Below are positions 23,871-32,424 of a stretch of 64,000 nucleotides of DNA, in pieces. The position numbers were made by a program, and so were the translations under genes. The number at the start of each line of letters is the position of its first letter. Position 1 is the first letter of the stretch. Below the pieces are notes generated by a model, which was not told the origin of the DNA, did not search any database, and saw nothing but the letters and a program-made list of their open reading frames with translations. Where the stretch lies: positions 4,099,034 to 4,163,033 of the forward strand of contig NZ_AP024355.1 in assembly GCF_019704135.1 (NCBI RefSeq), read 5' to 3'. Source of the stretch: Desulfuromonas versatilis (lineage in GTDB: Bacteria > Desulfobacterota > Desulfuromonadia > Desulfuromonadales > NIT-T3).

Positions 23871-24809
23871 TTACAGATAATCCAGGATCGAAATCTTCGA
23901 CACCCTGGAGGTGACGTTGAGCGCCGCCTCGAGGGCCTGCTCCTGGCGAGTCATGTCGGAGATGGTTTCGATGAGATCGGCATCTTCCAGACGGGAGAGG
24001 ATCTCCTGCATATCCAGCTGGGTCTCTTCCATCAGGCTGCGGGCATTCTCGACGCGCACTGCGGTGTTACCCATCTGCCCGCGGTAGCGGCGGGCCTGTT
24101 CGGCGCCGGCTTCGAGGTTGTCCATCTCGGCGTTGACCGCGGCGGGGTCGTTGGCCCGCAGGGCCTCCTCGACGCGGGTGAGCACGGCGAAGATGTCGGT
24201 GCCGCCGGCATCGACGGCGCCGTCGCCGTCGGCGTCGCCGAGAAACAGGGTGCTGCCGGGGACGTTGACCGGGGCCTGCTCGCCGGGGCCGATCTCCAGC
24301 TGCTTCACCCCCTGGTCGCCGCTGTAGAGCACCGGCCTGGGGTCGAGCACCGGGTCGTAGGCGGGATTGGCGGCAAAGGGGGCGCTGGTGTCGGCGAAGC
24401 CGCCGAACAGGTAGCGGCCGGCGACCTGGGCGTTGGCCACCCCGAGCAGCTCCTCTTTGAGGCTGGCGACCTGGTCGGCCATGGTGGCGCGGTCGTTGGC
24501 GTTGAGCGATCCGTTGCCGGCGGCCACGGTGATCTCCTTGGCCCGCACCAAAATGTTCTCGACGCTCTCCAGGTGGGTGTCGAAGGAACTCAGCTTGTCC
24601 AGGGCGGTATCGGCGCTGCGGATGAAGCGCTCGGAGGTCTGGATCTGGGAGCGAGCACCCAGCACCGGGCGGATCGCCACCGGGTCGTCCGAGGCGCTGT
24701 TCAGGCGCTTGCCGGTGGCGGCCTGCAGCCGCAGGTCGGCAAGCCGCTCGCCGGTGCCGTTGATGTTGTGCAGCAGACTGCGATAAGTGGCTGATTCGAC
24801 CGATCTCAT
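23871..24809 (-). CDS. flgL: flagellar hook-filament junction protein FlgL
   Basis: 312 aa. FlgL (HAP3) joins hook and filament with FlgK. The N-terminus resembles flagellin (MRSVESATYRSLLHNINGTG, then KRLNSASDDPVAI), and the C-terminal helix (TRQEQALEAALNVTSRVSKI) matches D0 of flagellin-like proteins. It follows flgK by 3 bp and is transcribed from the flgM promoter. Confidence 0.95.
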   Translation of the reverse strand: MRSVESATYRSLLHNINGTGERLADLRLQAATGKRLNSASDDPVAIRPVLGARSQIQTSERFIRSADTALDKLSSFDTHLESVENILVRAKEITVAAGNGSLNANDRATMADQVASLKEELLGVANAQVAGRYLFGGFADTSAPFAANPAYDPVLDPRPVLYSGDQGVKQLEIGPGEQAPVNVPGSTLFLGDADGDGAVDAGGTDIFAVLTRVEEALRANDPAAVNAEMDNLEAGAEQARRYRGQMGNTAVRVENARSLMEETQLDMQEILSRLEDADLIETISDMTRQEQALEAALNVTSRVSKISILDYL

Positions 24810-24812
24810 GGC

Positions 24813-26192
24813 TTACCTCTTGATGGTCAGCAGGGTGTCCATCATCTCGTCGATGGTGGAGAGAAACTTGGCCGAGGCCTCGAACCCTTTCTGAAACTTG
24901 ATGAGGTTGATCATCTCTTCTTCGAGGGAGACCCCCTCGCTGGAATCCCGCAGGTTCTGCAACTGCACCAGGGCGTCGTCGCTGCCGCCGCGGGTCAGTT
25001 CGTTCTGGTTGACCTCGAGGCCCACCTTGGAGGCGATGCCGGCGTAGAAGCCGACGAAAGTCTCGGTGCCGTTGACGATGGCCTTCTGGCCCAGGGCGGC
25101 GATCTCGAGCACGTTGGTGTTGTCGCCGGTAGCCGCGGTGGTGCCGGCGGCCAATTGAGTGGGATCGCTCAGCGCCACCGACAGCCCCCAGGCCGAGCCG
25201 GACTCGGTGGCCGGCGCCGCGAAGAAGTCGCGCCCGCCTACCCCGTCGAGCCCCACGCCTGCCTGGTGCTGGGTGTTGACCTCGGTGGCGATGTTGTAAG
25301 CCAGCTTGTCGAGATCACCCTGCAGCGAGGGGACCAGCTGGTCGCGCACCGTCAGGTACCCCTTGAACTCGCCGCCCAGGTTGTCGACGCCGATATCGAA
25401 GACCGACGAGCCGACCTTGAGTTGCAGCTGCAAATCGCCGCCGACCCGCACTCCCTGCAGGGCCATGGCGGTGCCGTCCTGCACCAGCGGCATGCCGCCG
25501 GGGAGCATCACCGAGGTCATCCCCCCCTGGTTCTCCACGTAGGAGGCGCCCAGGGTGTAGGAGAGTTCGGTGAGCAGCTGGTCGCGGGTATCGCGGTCGG
25601 AGAGGGCGCTCTGTCCGGTGGATTCGATGGAGGCGATGCGCTGGTTGAGGTCGGCCACCTGCTGGAGCTTGAGATTGACCTCCTCGACCCGCGCCTCGAG
25701 GGCGGTGTCCATGTTGGTGCGGATGCGCTGCAGGTCGTTGCTGGCCGATTGAAAGGCGCGGCTGAGGTTCTGGCCGCCTTGGATTACCGCATCGCGGGCG
25801 ATGGTGCTGGCCGGGTCGGCGCTCAGCTCCTGCCAGGAGTCGAAGAAGGCGTCGATCTGGGAGGCGAGCCCCCCCTCGTTGATGCTGATGATGCGCTCGA
25901 TCTCCGCCAGCGGAGTCGACTTGGCGGTCTCCTCGCCGAGGGTGGCGTTCTTGTCGTTGATCTGCTTGGCCAGAAAGACGTCGTGCTGGCGGGTGATGTT
26001 CTCGACCTTGACGCCCTGGCCGACCACGAAGCCGTTGATGTTGACCGTCGGGTAGCCGCTGAAAACGGGGGTCTGCCGCGAGTAGCCCGGCGTATTGACG
26101 TTGGCGATGTTGTTGCCGGTGACCTCGATCGCCTTCTGCGACGTCAGAACGCTGGTCTTACCGACATGCAGTGCATTCACCAGGCCGCTCAT
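24813..26192 (-). CDS. flgK: flagellar hook-associated protein FlgK
   Basis: 459 aa. FlgK (HAP1) is the first junction protein on the hook. N-terminal signature ALHVGKTSVLTSQKAIEV with GNNIANVNTPGYSRQ is intact, and the C-terminal LINLIKFQKGFEASAKFLST motif is typical of axial proteins. It lies 2 bp from flgN and 3 bp from flgL in the flgM-flgN-flgK-flgL transcript. Confidence 0.96.
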   Translation of the reverse strand: MSGLVNALHVGKTSVLTSQKAIEVTGNNIANVNTPGYSRQTPVFSGYPTVNINGFVVGQGVKVENITRQHDVFLAKQINDKNATLGEETAKSTPLAEIERIISINEGGLASQIDAFFDSWQELSADPASTIARDAVIQGGQNLSRAFQSASNDLQRIRTNMDTALEARVEEVNLKLQQVADLNQRIASIESTGQSALSDRDTRDQLLTELSYTLGASYVENQGGMTSVMLPGGMPLVQDGTAMALQGVRVGGDLQLQLKVGSSVFDIGVDNLGGEFKGYLTVRDQLVPSLQGDLDKLAYNIATEVNTQHQAGVGLDGVGGRDFFAAPATESGSAWGLSVALSDPTQLAAGTTAATGDNTNVLEIAALGQKAIVNGTETFVGFYAGIASKVGLEVNQNELTRGGSDDALVQLQNLRDSSEGVSLEEEMINLIKFQKGFEASAKFLSTIDEMMDTLLTIKR

Positions 26193-26193
26193 G

Positions 26194-26550
26194 TCACACC
26201 CTTCCCGAAAGGATCATGCCGCTGTTGGCGTTGCCGACCATGGTTCCTGCCGCGCCGTAGCCGGTGGGGACGGCCTGCTGACCGAAAAACCCCATGGACT
26301 CGCGCACCCACTTGAGGGTCGACCAGAACAGGAAGGCGTTGCGCCGGTTCTCGGCGCGGATCCGCTCGGCCAGCCCACGCACCTCGGGGTCGGCGTCTTC
26401 TCCCGGCTGACCGATACTGCGCAGCATGGCTTCCTTTTCCGCCACAGCCGCCTGCAGCTCGTCCATGGCCATGCGCCTGGCGCAGTCGCGCTCGCGCAGG
26501 ATCAGCTCGAGCAGCCGCTGCAGCCGCTCCCGAAGCTCGCTCCCGTTCAT
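26194..26550 (-). CDS. FlgN-like export chaperone
   Basis: 118 aa from ATG at 26550. A helical protein (ELRERLQRLLELILRERDCA, then EKEAMLRSIGQ) with the layout of FlgN, the chaperone of FlgK and FlgL. It lies between flgM and flgK, the usual place of flgN. The C-terminal Gly/Ala-rich tail is atypical. Identity is supported by gene order more than by sequence. Confidence 0.8.
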   Translation of the reverse strand: MNGSELRERLQRLLELILRERDCARRMAMDELQAAVAEKEAMLRSIGQPGEDADPEVRGLAERIRAENRRNAFLFWSTLKWVRESMGFFGQQAVPTGYGAAGTMVGNANSGMILSGRV

Positions 26551-26552
26551 GG

Positions 26553-26846
26553 CTACTTGTCCTCGGCCATGAAGCGCAGCAGGCTCTCGGCCACCTTCTC
26601 CAGGTCGGGCCGGTAGCTGCCGCTGGCCACCTGGGCCTTGAGCGCGGCTACCTTCTGCGCCCGCTCGGCCGCCTGGGCCGGGTCGGCCTGCTTGGCCTTG
26701 CTGGCCTCCTGCAGCACCGAGGAGAACTCCACCCGGTCCTTGGGGGCGCCGCTTTCCTTGGCCTTGCTCGAATCCAGCTCGCGATTGCGTTTGACCGGCT
26801 CGATGGGGCCTACCGATTTGCCGCCGAAAATTTTGTCGATACTCAT
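26553..26846 (-). CDS. flgM: anti-sigma-28 factor FlgM
   Basis: 97 aa from ATG at 26846. FlgM binds FliA and holds late genes off until it is exported through the finished hook. The N-terminal MSIDKIFGG and the C-terminal helices (AAERAQKVAALKAQVASGSY, then KVAESLL) match the family. A FliA promoter precedes it, so FlgM is itself in the FliA regulon, giving feedback. Confidence 0.93.
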   Translation of the reverse strand: MSIDKIFGGKSVGPIEPVKRNRELDSSKAKESGAPKDRVEFSSVLQEASKAKQADPAQAAERAQKVAALKAQVASGSYRPDLEKVAESLLRFMAEDK

Positions 26847-26930
26847 GGCTGTCACCCGTCGTTGGTTTTTCATCCGGAAGTTCAATAACTTGACTGCCGG
26901 AGCCAGGGAACGCTCTGTTCCTTTGGTGCA

Positions 26931-26959
26931 CTTATCGACGGGTCAGGGGAAAAACTTTA
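26931..26959 (-). promoter_or_regulatory. FliA (sigma-28) promoter of flgM-flgN-flgK-flgL
   Basis: The minus strand reads TAAAG-N15-GTCGATAAG, 85 bp before the flgM ATG. Spacing and bases match the other FliA sites in the window. Confidence 0.85.
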
Positions 26960-26984
26960 GAATTTTTTTGGGGGGGGGAGTTAA

Positions 26985-27185
26985 GAAATGTGTTTCGGGA
27001 AACAGACCGGCAAATTCCAGGTAGGGGCAAACCTGTGTGTTTGCCCAAATCTCCGCCGCGAAACATCTGCGCAGCGCAGGGAACCTGCTTCAGCGGGCGG
27101 GCTCAACGGGGGTGCCCTTTGGGATCCAACACTTTGGGCAAGCAAAGGGTTGGGCGGCGTCAGGGGCCGAGCCCCCTGGGTCTTG
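26985..27185. repeat. dispersed non-coding element, copy 2 (flgJ-flgM gap)
   Basis: Homologous to 12252-12505 and in the same orientation. The hairpin CAACACTTTG / CAAAGGGTTG (27127-27136 with 27143-27152) keeps 9 of 10 pairs although most bases differ from copy 1, and the loop GGCAAG resembles copy 1's GGCGAA. No conserved coding frame is seen. It occupies most of a 370-bp gap that otherwise holds only the flgM promoter. Confidence 0.7.
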
Positions 27186-27216
27186 CTTTTGACTTTGAGG
27201 TCAGCCTTTCAACAGT

Positions 27217-27561
27217 TTACTTTTCCGTCTCAGGATCGCCCGCATCAGCCTTGTCCACATCCAGCTCCACCAACTGCCGGAACAACGCCTCGCCGATACC
27301 GAACTTCCCCTGGCTGGCCGCGTCGCGAGCCACCTCGATGTCCCTCATCTCCTCGAACATCTCCTGCGCCGAGCTCTTCTCCAGCACGCCCCCCTGGGGC
27401 AGGGTCTGGCGCATCCCCTTGAACATCTGCTGGATGAAGATCGCCTCGAACTCCTGGCAGGTCTTGCGCAGCGCCTCGGGGTCGTCCTTTTTCAGGTTCT
27501 TCGCGTCAACATTCTGACTTTGGCCGACCAGCAGGCTGGGATCGATGCTATGCAGTTTCAT
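27217..27561 (-). CDS. flgJ: rod-binding protein FlgJ, N-terminal domain only
   Basis: 114 aa. It has only the rod-capping domain (ALRKTCQEFEAIFIQQMFKGMR, with DIEVARDAASQGKFGIGEAL downstream) and lacks the muramidase domain found in enterobacterial FlgJ. This short form is common in deltaproteobacteria, which supply peptidoglycan hydrolase activity separately. Transcribed after flgI, from which a repeat-filled gap of about 120 bp separates it. Confidence 0.9.
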   Translation of the reverse strand: MKLHSIDPSLLVGQSQNVDAKNLKKDDPEALRKTCQEFEAIFIQQMFKGMRQTLPQGGVLEKSSAQEMFEEMRDIEVARDAASQGKFGIGEALFRQLVELDVDKADAGDPETEK

Positions 27562-27570
27562 GGTTAAGAC

Positions 27571-27680
27571 CCGTGATGAGTAATTAGTGATAAGTGATCA
27601 GTGTAACGACAAGATCTATTCCATAGCCTGCAGTGATTAGGTTTTTCACTAATTACTCATTACTTATTACCCATTACGGG
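27571..27680. repeat. degenerate-unit inverted spacer element, flgI-flgJ gap
   Basis: The left arm GTGATGAGTAATTAGTGATA (27573 onward) and the right arm CACTAATTACTCATTACTTA (27646 onward) are about 30 bp each and complementary in large part, separated by about 40 bp. Units are of the GAGTAATTAG / CTAATTACTC kind, as in the hypB-hypC gap. Confidence 0.75.
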
Positions 27681-27681
27681 T

Positions 27682-28788
27682 TTAAAGAATCACCAGCTCC
27701 GCGTGCAGGGCCCCGGCGGCCTTGATCGCCTGGAAGATGGCGATGAGGTCGCGGGGGGTGGCGCCGATGGCGTTGAGAGCCCGGGCCACCTCGCCGATGC
27801 TGACCCCCTTCTCCAGCACCACGATCTCGCTCCCCTCCTCGGAGACTTCGATGGAGGTTTGGGGCACCACCACGGTCTGCCCTTCGGAGAACGGGCCCGG
27901 CTGGGAGACCTGGGCCGACTCGCTGATCACCAGGTTGAGGTTGCCGTGGGAGACGGCAATGGTGGAGATGCGCACCTCCTCGCCCATGACGATGGTGCCG
28001 GTGCGCTCGTTGACCACGATGCGCGCGGTGGCGTCGGGGGTGACCTCGAGCCCCTCGAGGTCGGCGACGAATTCGACGGTGCGCCCCCGGTACTGCTCGG
28101 GAAGCCGCACCTGCAGGGTGCCGCCGTCCACGGCGCGCGCGGTGCCGGCGCCGAAGCGGCTATTGATCACCGAGCTCATCCGCGAGGCGGTGGTGAAGTC
28201 GGCGTCCTTGAGCCGGTAAGAGAGGCTGTCACCCCCGCCGAAGCTGTAGGGGACCTCGCGCTCGACCAGCGCCCCGCCGGGGATGCGGCCCACCGTCGGG
28301 TGGTTGCTCTGCACCTTGGCCGCCTTGCCGCCGAAGGCCAGCGAGCCGACCACCAGCGGTCCCTGGGCCACCGCGTAGATGTTGCCGTCGGGCCCCTTGA
28401 GCGGGGTCATCAGCAGGGTCCCCCCGGCCAGGCTCTCGGCGTCGCCGATGGAGGAGACCAGCACGTCGATGCCGCTGCCGGCACGGGCGAAGGGGGGCAG
28501 GTCGGCGGTAACGATGACCGCGGCGACGTTGTCCACCTTGACCTCGTCGCGGTCGACCGTCACCCCGAGCCGCTCCATCATGTTGACCAGCGACTGCACG
28601 GTGAACTGGGTGCTGGCGCTGTCGCCGGTGCCGTTGAGACCCACCACCAGGCCGTAGCCCACCAGCTGGTTATCCCGCACCCCCTCGAGCCCCGCGATGT
28701 CCTTGATGCGGGTGGCCAAGGCGGAAGCGGGCAACATCAGCCCGACCAACACCAGAATCGCCGGAATATGTCTCAGCAACACTGACAT
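27682..28788 (-). CDS. flgI: flagellar P-ring protein FlgI
   Basis: 368 aa with an N-terminal signal peptide (hydrophobic run ILVLVGLMLPASALA). FlgI forms the P ring in the peptidoglycan layer of Gram-negative flagella. Conserved segments include RIKDIAGLEGVRDNQLVGYG, VGLNGTGDS and the C-terminal ALNAIGATPRDLIAIFQAIK. It follows flgH after a repeat-containing gap. Confidence 0.97.
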   Translation of the reverse strand: MSVLLRHIPAILVLVGLMLPASALATRIKDIAGLEGVRDNQLVGYGLVVGLNGTGDSASTQFTVQSLVNMMERLGVTVDRDEVKVDNVAAVIVTADLPPFARAGSGIDVLVSSIGDAESLAGGTLLMTPLKGPDGNIYAVAQGPLVVGSLAFGGKAAKVQSNHPTVGRIPGGALVEREVPYSFGGGDSLSYRLKDADFTTASRMSSVINSRFGAGTARAVDGGTLQVRLPEQYRGRTVEFVADLEGLEVTPDATARIVVNERTGTIVMGEEVRISTIAVSHGNLNLVISESAQVSQPGPFSEGQTVVVPQTSIEVSEEGSEIVVLEKGVSIGEVARALNAIGATPRDLIAIFQAIKAAGALHAELVIL

Positions 28789-28819
28789 AACATTACCTTT
28801 ACCTGTTTCTGCGCCTTCG

Positions 28820-28899
28820 GTCGCCCCCCTCCCAACCTCCCCCCGCTGGGGGGAGGAGCAATTCCCTCCCCAGGAGGGGGAGGGCCACGGAGGGGGCGC
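28820..28899. repeat. 80-bp GC-rich palindromic element, second copy
   Basis: The left half TCGCCCCCCTCCCAACCTCC and the reverse complement of the right half GCGCCCCCTCCGTGGCCCTC align well, each followed by a CCCC/GGGG stem. It belongs with the 21042-21157 element. Confidence 0.55.
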
Positions 28900-28902
28900 T
28901 TT

Positions 28903-28938
28903 TCACTGCCCACGGACCACTGTCCACTGTCCACCGCC
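28903..28938. repeat. single arm of a degenerate-unit spacer, flgH-flgI gap
   Basis: CACTGCCCACGGACCACTGT followed by CCACTGTCCACCG: tandem CCACTGT units as at 23838 and 37499. It directly abuts the GC-rich palindrome. Confidence 0.5.
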
Positions 28939-28939
28939 C

Positions 28940-29629
28940 CTAAAACGGCCAGACGTTGTCCAGAATGCGCACCAGCCACCCCTGCCCCTGCTTGTCGCTG
29001 ATCACCCCCTTGCCGGTGTAGGTGATGCGGGCGTCGAGGATATTCTTCGAGTCGACGATGTTCTGCGCCGAGACGTCGGGCTGGCGGACCACGCCGCTGA
29101 GCTTGATGATCTGCTGTTCGTTGTTGACGGTGACCGCCTTGCTCCCCTCGATGCGCAGGTTGCCGTTGGGCAGTACCTCGATCACCTGGGTGGTCAGGGT
29201 GGCGACCAGGTCCTCCTTGCGCGAGGTCTTGCCCGAGCCCTCGAAATCGCTGTCGTAGCTGGCGTTGACCAGCTGCGAGGGGTCGATGGCGCTGTTGATG
29301 GTGCCGATGTTCTTCTCCAGGCCGAACAGCCGGTCGATACCCGCCGAGGCGCTGCTCGAGCGCCCGGTGGAGGTCTGGGCCTCCTTGCTGGCGCTGGCCG
29401 CCTCGAAGATCGCCACGGTGACGATATCGCCCACGCTGCGGGCCTTGACGTCGTAGAACAGCCCACCCTGCTGGTCGGTCCAGAGCGAGCCGGGGGTTTT
29501 TGGAGTGGGCGGCTCGATCACCACCGCCGGGGCCGGCGGCAGGGCCGTGGCCGAATCGAGGCCCGCCGAATGCGGCGCGCAGCCGGCGGCGAGCAGGGGA
29601 AGGATCAGCAGCAACAGGGACTGTTTCAT
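28940..29629 (-). CDS. flgH: flagellar L-ring lipoprotein FlgH
   Basis: 229 aa. A lipoprotein signal peptide ends in LAAGC (Cys17). FlgH forms the outer-membrane L ring. Conserved blocks: GSLWTDQQGGLFYDVKARSV-like start, VGDIVTVAIFE, NLRIEGSKAVTVNNEQQ and the final GQGWLVRILDNVWPF. It starts 2 bp after flgA ends. Confidence 0.96.
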   Translation of the reverse strand: MKQSLLLLILPLLAAGCAPHSAGLDSATALPPAPAVVIEPPTPKTPGSLWTDQQGGLFYDVKARSVGDIVTVAIFEAASASKEAQTSTGRSSSASAGIDRLFGLEKNIGTINSAIDPSQLVNASYDSDFEGSGKTSRKEDLVATLTTQVIEVLPNGNLRIEGSKAVTVNNEQQIIKLSGVVRQPDVSAQNIVDSKNILDARITYTGKGVISDKQGQGWLVRILDNVWPF

Positions 29630-29631
29630 CT

Positions 29632-30342
29632 TCAGAACTCCACTTGCGCCAGGCCGGGGGCGAGCACCCGGCAGAGGATCTCTTTGCGCGAAGAGCTGTT
29701 GCGCACCCGGATGGTCTCGCCTTCGCGGCCGTCCTGGCGGGCCTCGCCCGCTGCGGTGATGCGCAGGGCGCCGCTGACCACTTGGATGGAGACCGCCTCG
29801 CCGCGCCGGATCATCGGCGGGAATTCCACCTGGGTGCGGTCGAGGGGATCGCCGGCGCGCAGCGGCCGCTTGAGCCGTTTGCCGAGCAGTTCGCCGGGGT
29901 CGATGCAGGGGTTGCGCAGCCCGTTCAGATCCATCTCGACCATCCGCAGATCCGAATCTGCAAGCTCGATGCCACGACCGAGGTCGTGGGCGGCCACCAC
30001 CACCGGGGCGAGGGCCTCGATCTCGGCTCGCACCGGCAGGTTCTGCACGACCCGGCCGTCGACGCGAAACAGGATGGTGAACCGCCGGCTGGCGAGGATG
30101 CCGGGGTCGGAGGGGATCACTTCGTGGCTGAGCTGGCCGGCAGGCAGGGTGAAGGGGGGCGGCGGCTGGAAGGACTTGATGCCGATCTTGGCCGCGGGCA
30201 GCCGCTCGCGGTTGGCGGCGAGGTAATCCCGCAGGATCTGCTCGATCTGCGCGGGGCCGACCTCGCTCCCCGGCTCCAGGGCCAGGGCGGGGGAGAGCCC
30301 CGCCGTCAGCAACAGCAGCAGGATAGCCAGTCGCGTGAGCAT
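29632..30342 (-). CDS. flgA: flagella basal body P-ring formation chaperone FlgA
   Basis: 236 aa from ATG at 30342, with a signal peptide (LAILLLLLTAGLSPALA). FlgA is a periplasmic chaperone for FlgI P-ring assembly. The SAF-like region and the C-terminal block (PPMIRRGEAVSIQVVSGALR, then GREGETIRVRNSSSRKEI) are typical. It is placed between flgG and flgH, as in many polar flagellar operons. Confidence 0.93.
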   Translation of the reverse strand: MLTRLAILLLLLTAGLSPALALEPGSEVGPAQIEQILRDYLAANRERLPAAKIGIKSFQPPPPFTLPAGQLSHEVIPSDPGILASRRFTILFRVDGRVVQNLPVRAEIEALAPVVVAAHDLGRGIELADSDLRMVEMDLNGLRNPCIDPGELLGKRLKRPLRAGDPLDRTQVEFPPMIRRGEAVSIQVVSGALRITAAGEARQDGREGETIRVRNSSSRKEILCRVLAPGLAQVEF

Positions 30343-30359
30343 CTTCAAAACCCGTTGCC

Positions 30360-31148
30360 TCAGCGGACCAGGCCGTTGGTCATCTGCAGCATCTCGTCGG
30401 CGGTCTGGATCGCCTTGGAGTTGACCTCGTAGGCACGCTGCCCGGCGATCATATTGACCATCTCCTCCATGATGCTGACGTTGGAGCCTTCGAGAAACCC
30501 CTGGGAGATGGTGCCGAAGCCCAGGTCCCCGGGAGTGCCGGCTTCCGGCGTACCCGAGGTGGTGGTCTCGGCGTAGAGGTTGCGTCCCATGCTGGAGAGC
30601 CCGGCGGGGTTGCTGAAACGGGCCAGCTCGATGGTGCCGACCTGGGTGGGGGTGCTCTGCCCGTCGAGGAAGACCTCCACGTTGCCAAACTGGCCGATGG
30701 AGACGCGGGTGGCGTTCTGCGGGATGACGATCTCGGGGGTCAGCGGAAAGCCCTCGGAGGTCACCAGGCGGCCGGTGCTGTCCTTTTTCAGGGCGCCGGC
30801 GCGGGTGTAGAGGGTTTCGCCGGCGGTGTCGGCGACCTGGAAGAAGCCGTTGCCCTCGATGGCGAGATCGAGCTCGTTGTCGGTGCCCTGCATGTCGCCG
30901 ACGGTGAAGACCTTCTGCACCGAGGCGACCCGGGAGCCGAGCCCGACCTGCACGCCGGTAGGGACCTCGACACCGGCGGTGGCGGTGGTGCCGGCGGCCT
31001 TGCTGGTTTGGTAGAGGATATCCTGGAAGTCGGCCCGGCTCTTCTTGAAGCCGCTGCTGTTGACGTTGGCCAGGTTGTTGGCGATCACGTCCATGTTGAG
31101 CTGCTGGGCTTCCATCCCCGAGGCTGCGGTCCAAAGTGCCCTGATCAT
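30360..31148 (-). CDS. flgG: flagellar distal rod protein FlgG
   Basis: 262 aa. Distal rod subunit. The N-terminus ([20 protein letters not shown], then [20 protein letters not shown]) and the C-terminal helix ([20 protein letters not shown]) are the axial-protein signatures. FlgG-type length and the [16 protein letters not shown] motif separate it from FlgF. Confidence 0.97.
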   Translation of the reverse strand: MIRALWTAASGMEAQQLNMDVIANNLANVNSSGFKKSRADFQDILYQTSKAAGTTATAGVEVPTGVQVGLGSRVASVQKVFTVGDMQGTDNELDLAIEGNGFFQVADTAGETLYTRAGALKKDSTGRLVTSEGFPLTPEIVIPQNATRVSIGQFGNVEVFLDGQSTPTQVGTIELARFSNPAGLSSMGRNLYAETTTSGTPEAGTPGDLGFGTISQGFLEGSNVSIMEEMVNMIAGQRAYEVNSKAIQTADEMLQMTNGLVR

Positions 31149-31164
31149 CGTTTATCTCCTTGCG

Positions 31165-31890
31165 TTACCCGACCGACCCGATCTCGTCCGCCTTGGCGGC
31201 CAGGGTGTCGTAGGTTTTAATCATCTTCTGGCAGGCTTCGAAGGCGCGCAGCGCCTCCATCATCCGGGTAGTCTCATCCATCATCGACACGTTCGACTCC
31301 TCGAGCTGCCCCTGGTAGAGCCGCGGCTCGTCCACCAGCCGGTCCTGCGCGCCGGAGGCGGCGACAAACAGGCCGCTGCCGACCCGCTGCATCTGCCCGG
31401 GGCTTTCGAAGGCGAACAGGGGGATGCGCACCACGCCCGCCTCGGTGGTGGCGTTGCCCCGCTCGTCGATGGTGAGGGTTTCGCCGGGAAGGTTGAGCGG
31501 CTTGCCGCTCTCGTCGAGCACCTGCAGCCCCGAACCGGTCAGCAGGTTGCCCTCGGCGTCGCGGCGCATGATCCCCTGGCGGGTGTAGAGGATGTTGCCC
31601 CCCTCGTCGCGGACCTTGAAAAACCCTTCGCCCTCGATCCCCAGGTGCAGCGGGACCCCGGTCTTGACCAGGGTGCCCTGGCCGAAGTCGCTGAAGCCCT
31701 CCTGCAGCCGGGCATAGTTGACGCCGGTGGCGGTCGGTCCGGCCTTGGCTTCCTCGAGCAGCGACTCGAAGCGGTTGATCCCCTTCTTAAAGCCGGAGGT
31801 CTTGAGATTGGCCAGGTTGTCGCTGATGGTGTCCATCAGCTGCAGCCGCGAGGTTGCTCCGGAAAGTGCGCTGTAAAGGCCGCTGCTCAT
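31165..31890 (-). CDS. flgF: flagellar proximal rod protein FlgF
   Basis: 241 aa from ATG at 31890 (MSSGLYSALSGATSRLQLMD). It has the axial motifs NLANLKTSGFKKGINRFESL and a C-terminal MMEALRAFEACQKMIKTYDT. Slightly shorter than FlgG and immediately upstream of it. A FliA promoter lies just before it, which is notable because rod genes are usually expressed earlier. Confidence 0.93.
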   Translation of the reverse strand: MSSGLYSALSGATSRLQLMDTISDNLANLKTSGFKKGINRFESLLEEAKAGPTATGVNYARLQEGFSDFGQGTLVKTGVPLHLGIEGEGFFKVRDEGGNILYTRQGIMRRDAEGNLLTGSGLQVLDESGKPLNLPGETLTIDERGNATTEAGVVRIPLFAFESPGQMQRVGSGLFVAASGAQDRLVDEPRLYQGQLEESNVSMMDETTRMMEALRAFEACQKMIKTYDTLAAKADEIGSVG

Positions 31891-31926
31891 TGGGTTCTGC
31901 TCCTTTGCCGTTGCGTCGTTAAGCAA

Positions 31927-31955
31927 CCTATCGGCGGGGTGGCGGAATTTCTTTA
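31927..31955 (-). promoter_or_regulatory. FliA (sigma-28) promoter upstream of flgF
   Basis: The minus strand reads TAAAG-N15-GCCGATAGG, one base off the other sites, 37 bp before the flgF ATG. The rod and ring genes may also be read through from the fliA operon. Confidence 0.75.
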
Positions 31956-32010
31956 GGGGAAACTTCTGTTTTTCCTTGGAACGAATTGGCCGGGGCCGGT
32001 TTCCCTTGCC

Positions 32011-32424
32011 CTACCCTTTTTTCGACACCTGGGCCAGCCGCAGCAGCTGCTCGGTTTCGCCGGGGGAGATCTTGAGCACCTCGGCGATATCCTCGGCGCT
32101 CAGCCCGCGGCGGGCCATGGCGCCGACCAGGCGGTATTTCTCCGGGATCTCCCCCCCCTTGCCCGAGGCCTGCAGGCGCAGCCGCAGATTGGCCTGGTCG
32201 AGGTTCAGAGAAAACGCCTCGCTCCCCTTGACCGGCGCCGGGGCCGGGGGCTCGGGGAGGGCGGCAGCGGCTTCCAGCAGGCGGCGGGCCTCGGCGAGCT
32301 CCCGGGCGAGGCGGGCGTTTTCGCCCCGAGCCCGGGCCAGGCGCCGGTCGAAGCGCCAGCAGAGCAGCCCGAGGACCAGACTGAGAGCCAGCAGCAGCAG
32401 AAACAGCAGGTCCTTACCGACCAT
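32011..32424 (-). CDS. DUF2802-like membrane-anchored protein after fliA
   Basis: 137 aa. One N-terminal transmembrane helix (LLFLLLLALSLVLGLLCW), a coiled-coil-like Arg/Ala/Glu stretch (about 25-55), a proline linker, and a C-terminal segment (IPEKYRLVGAMARRGLSAED, then IAEVLKISPGETEQLLRLA) resembling the DUF2802 domain found beside flagellar/chemotaxis genes in other bacteria. It overlaps the end of fliA. Function unknown. Confidence 0.7.
   Translation of the reverse strand: MVGKDLLFLLLLALSLVLGLLCWRFDRRLARARGENARLARELAEARRLLEAAAALPEPPAPAPVKGSEAFSLNLDQANLRLRLQASGKGGEIPEKYRLVGAMARRGLSAEDIAEVLKISPGETEQLLRLAQVSKKG

Noticed and set aside
28697-30226. 500-codon plus-strand open frame across flgH and flgA
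   Set aside because: Shadow of minus-strand flagellar genes; no ribosome-binding site or domain, and the true genes fill the other strand.
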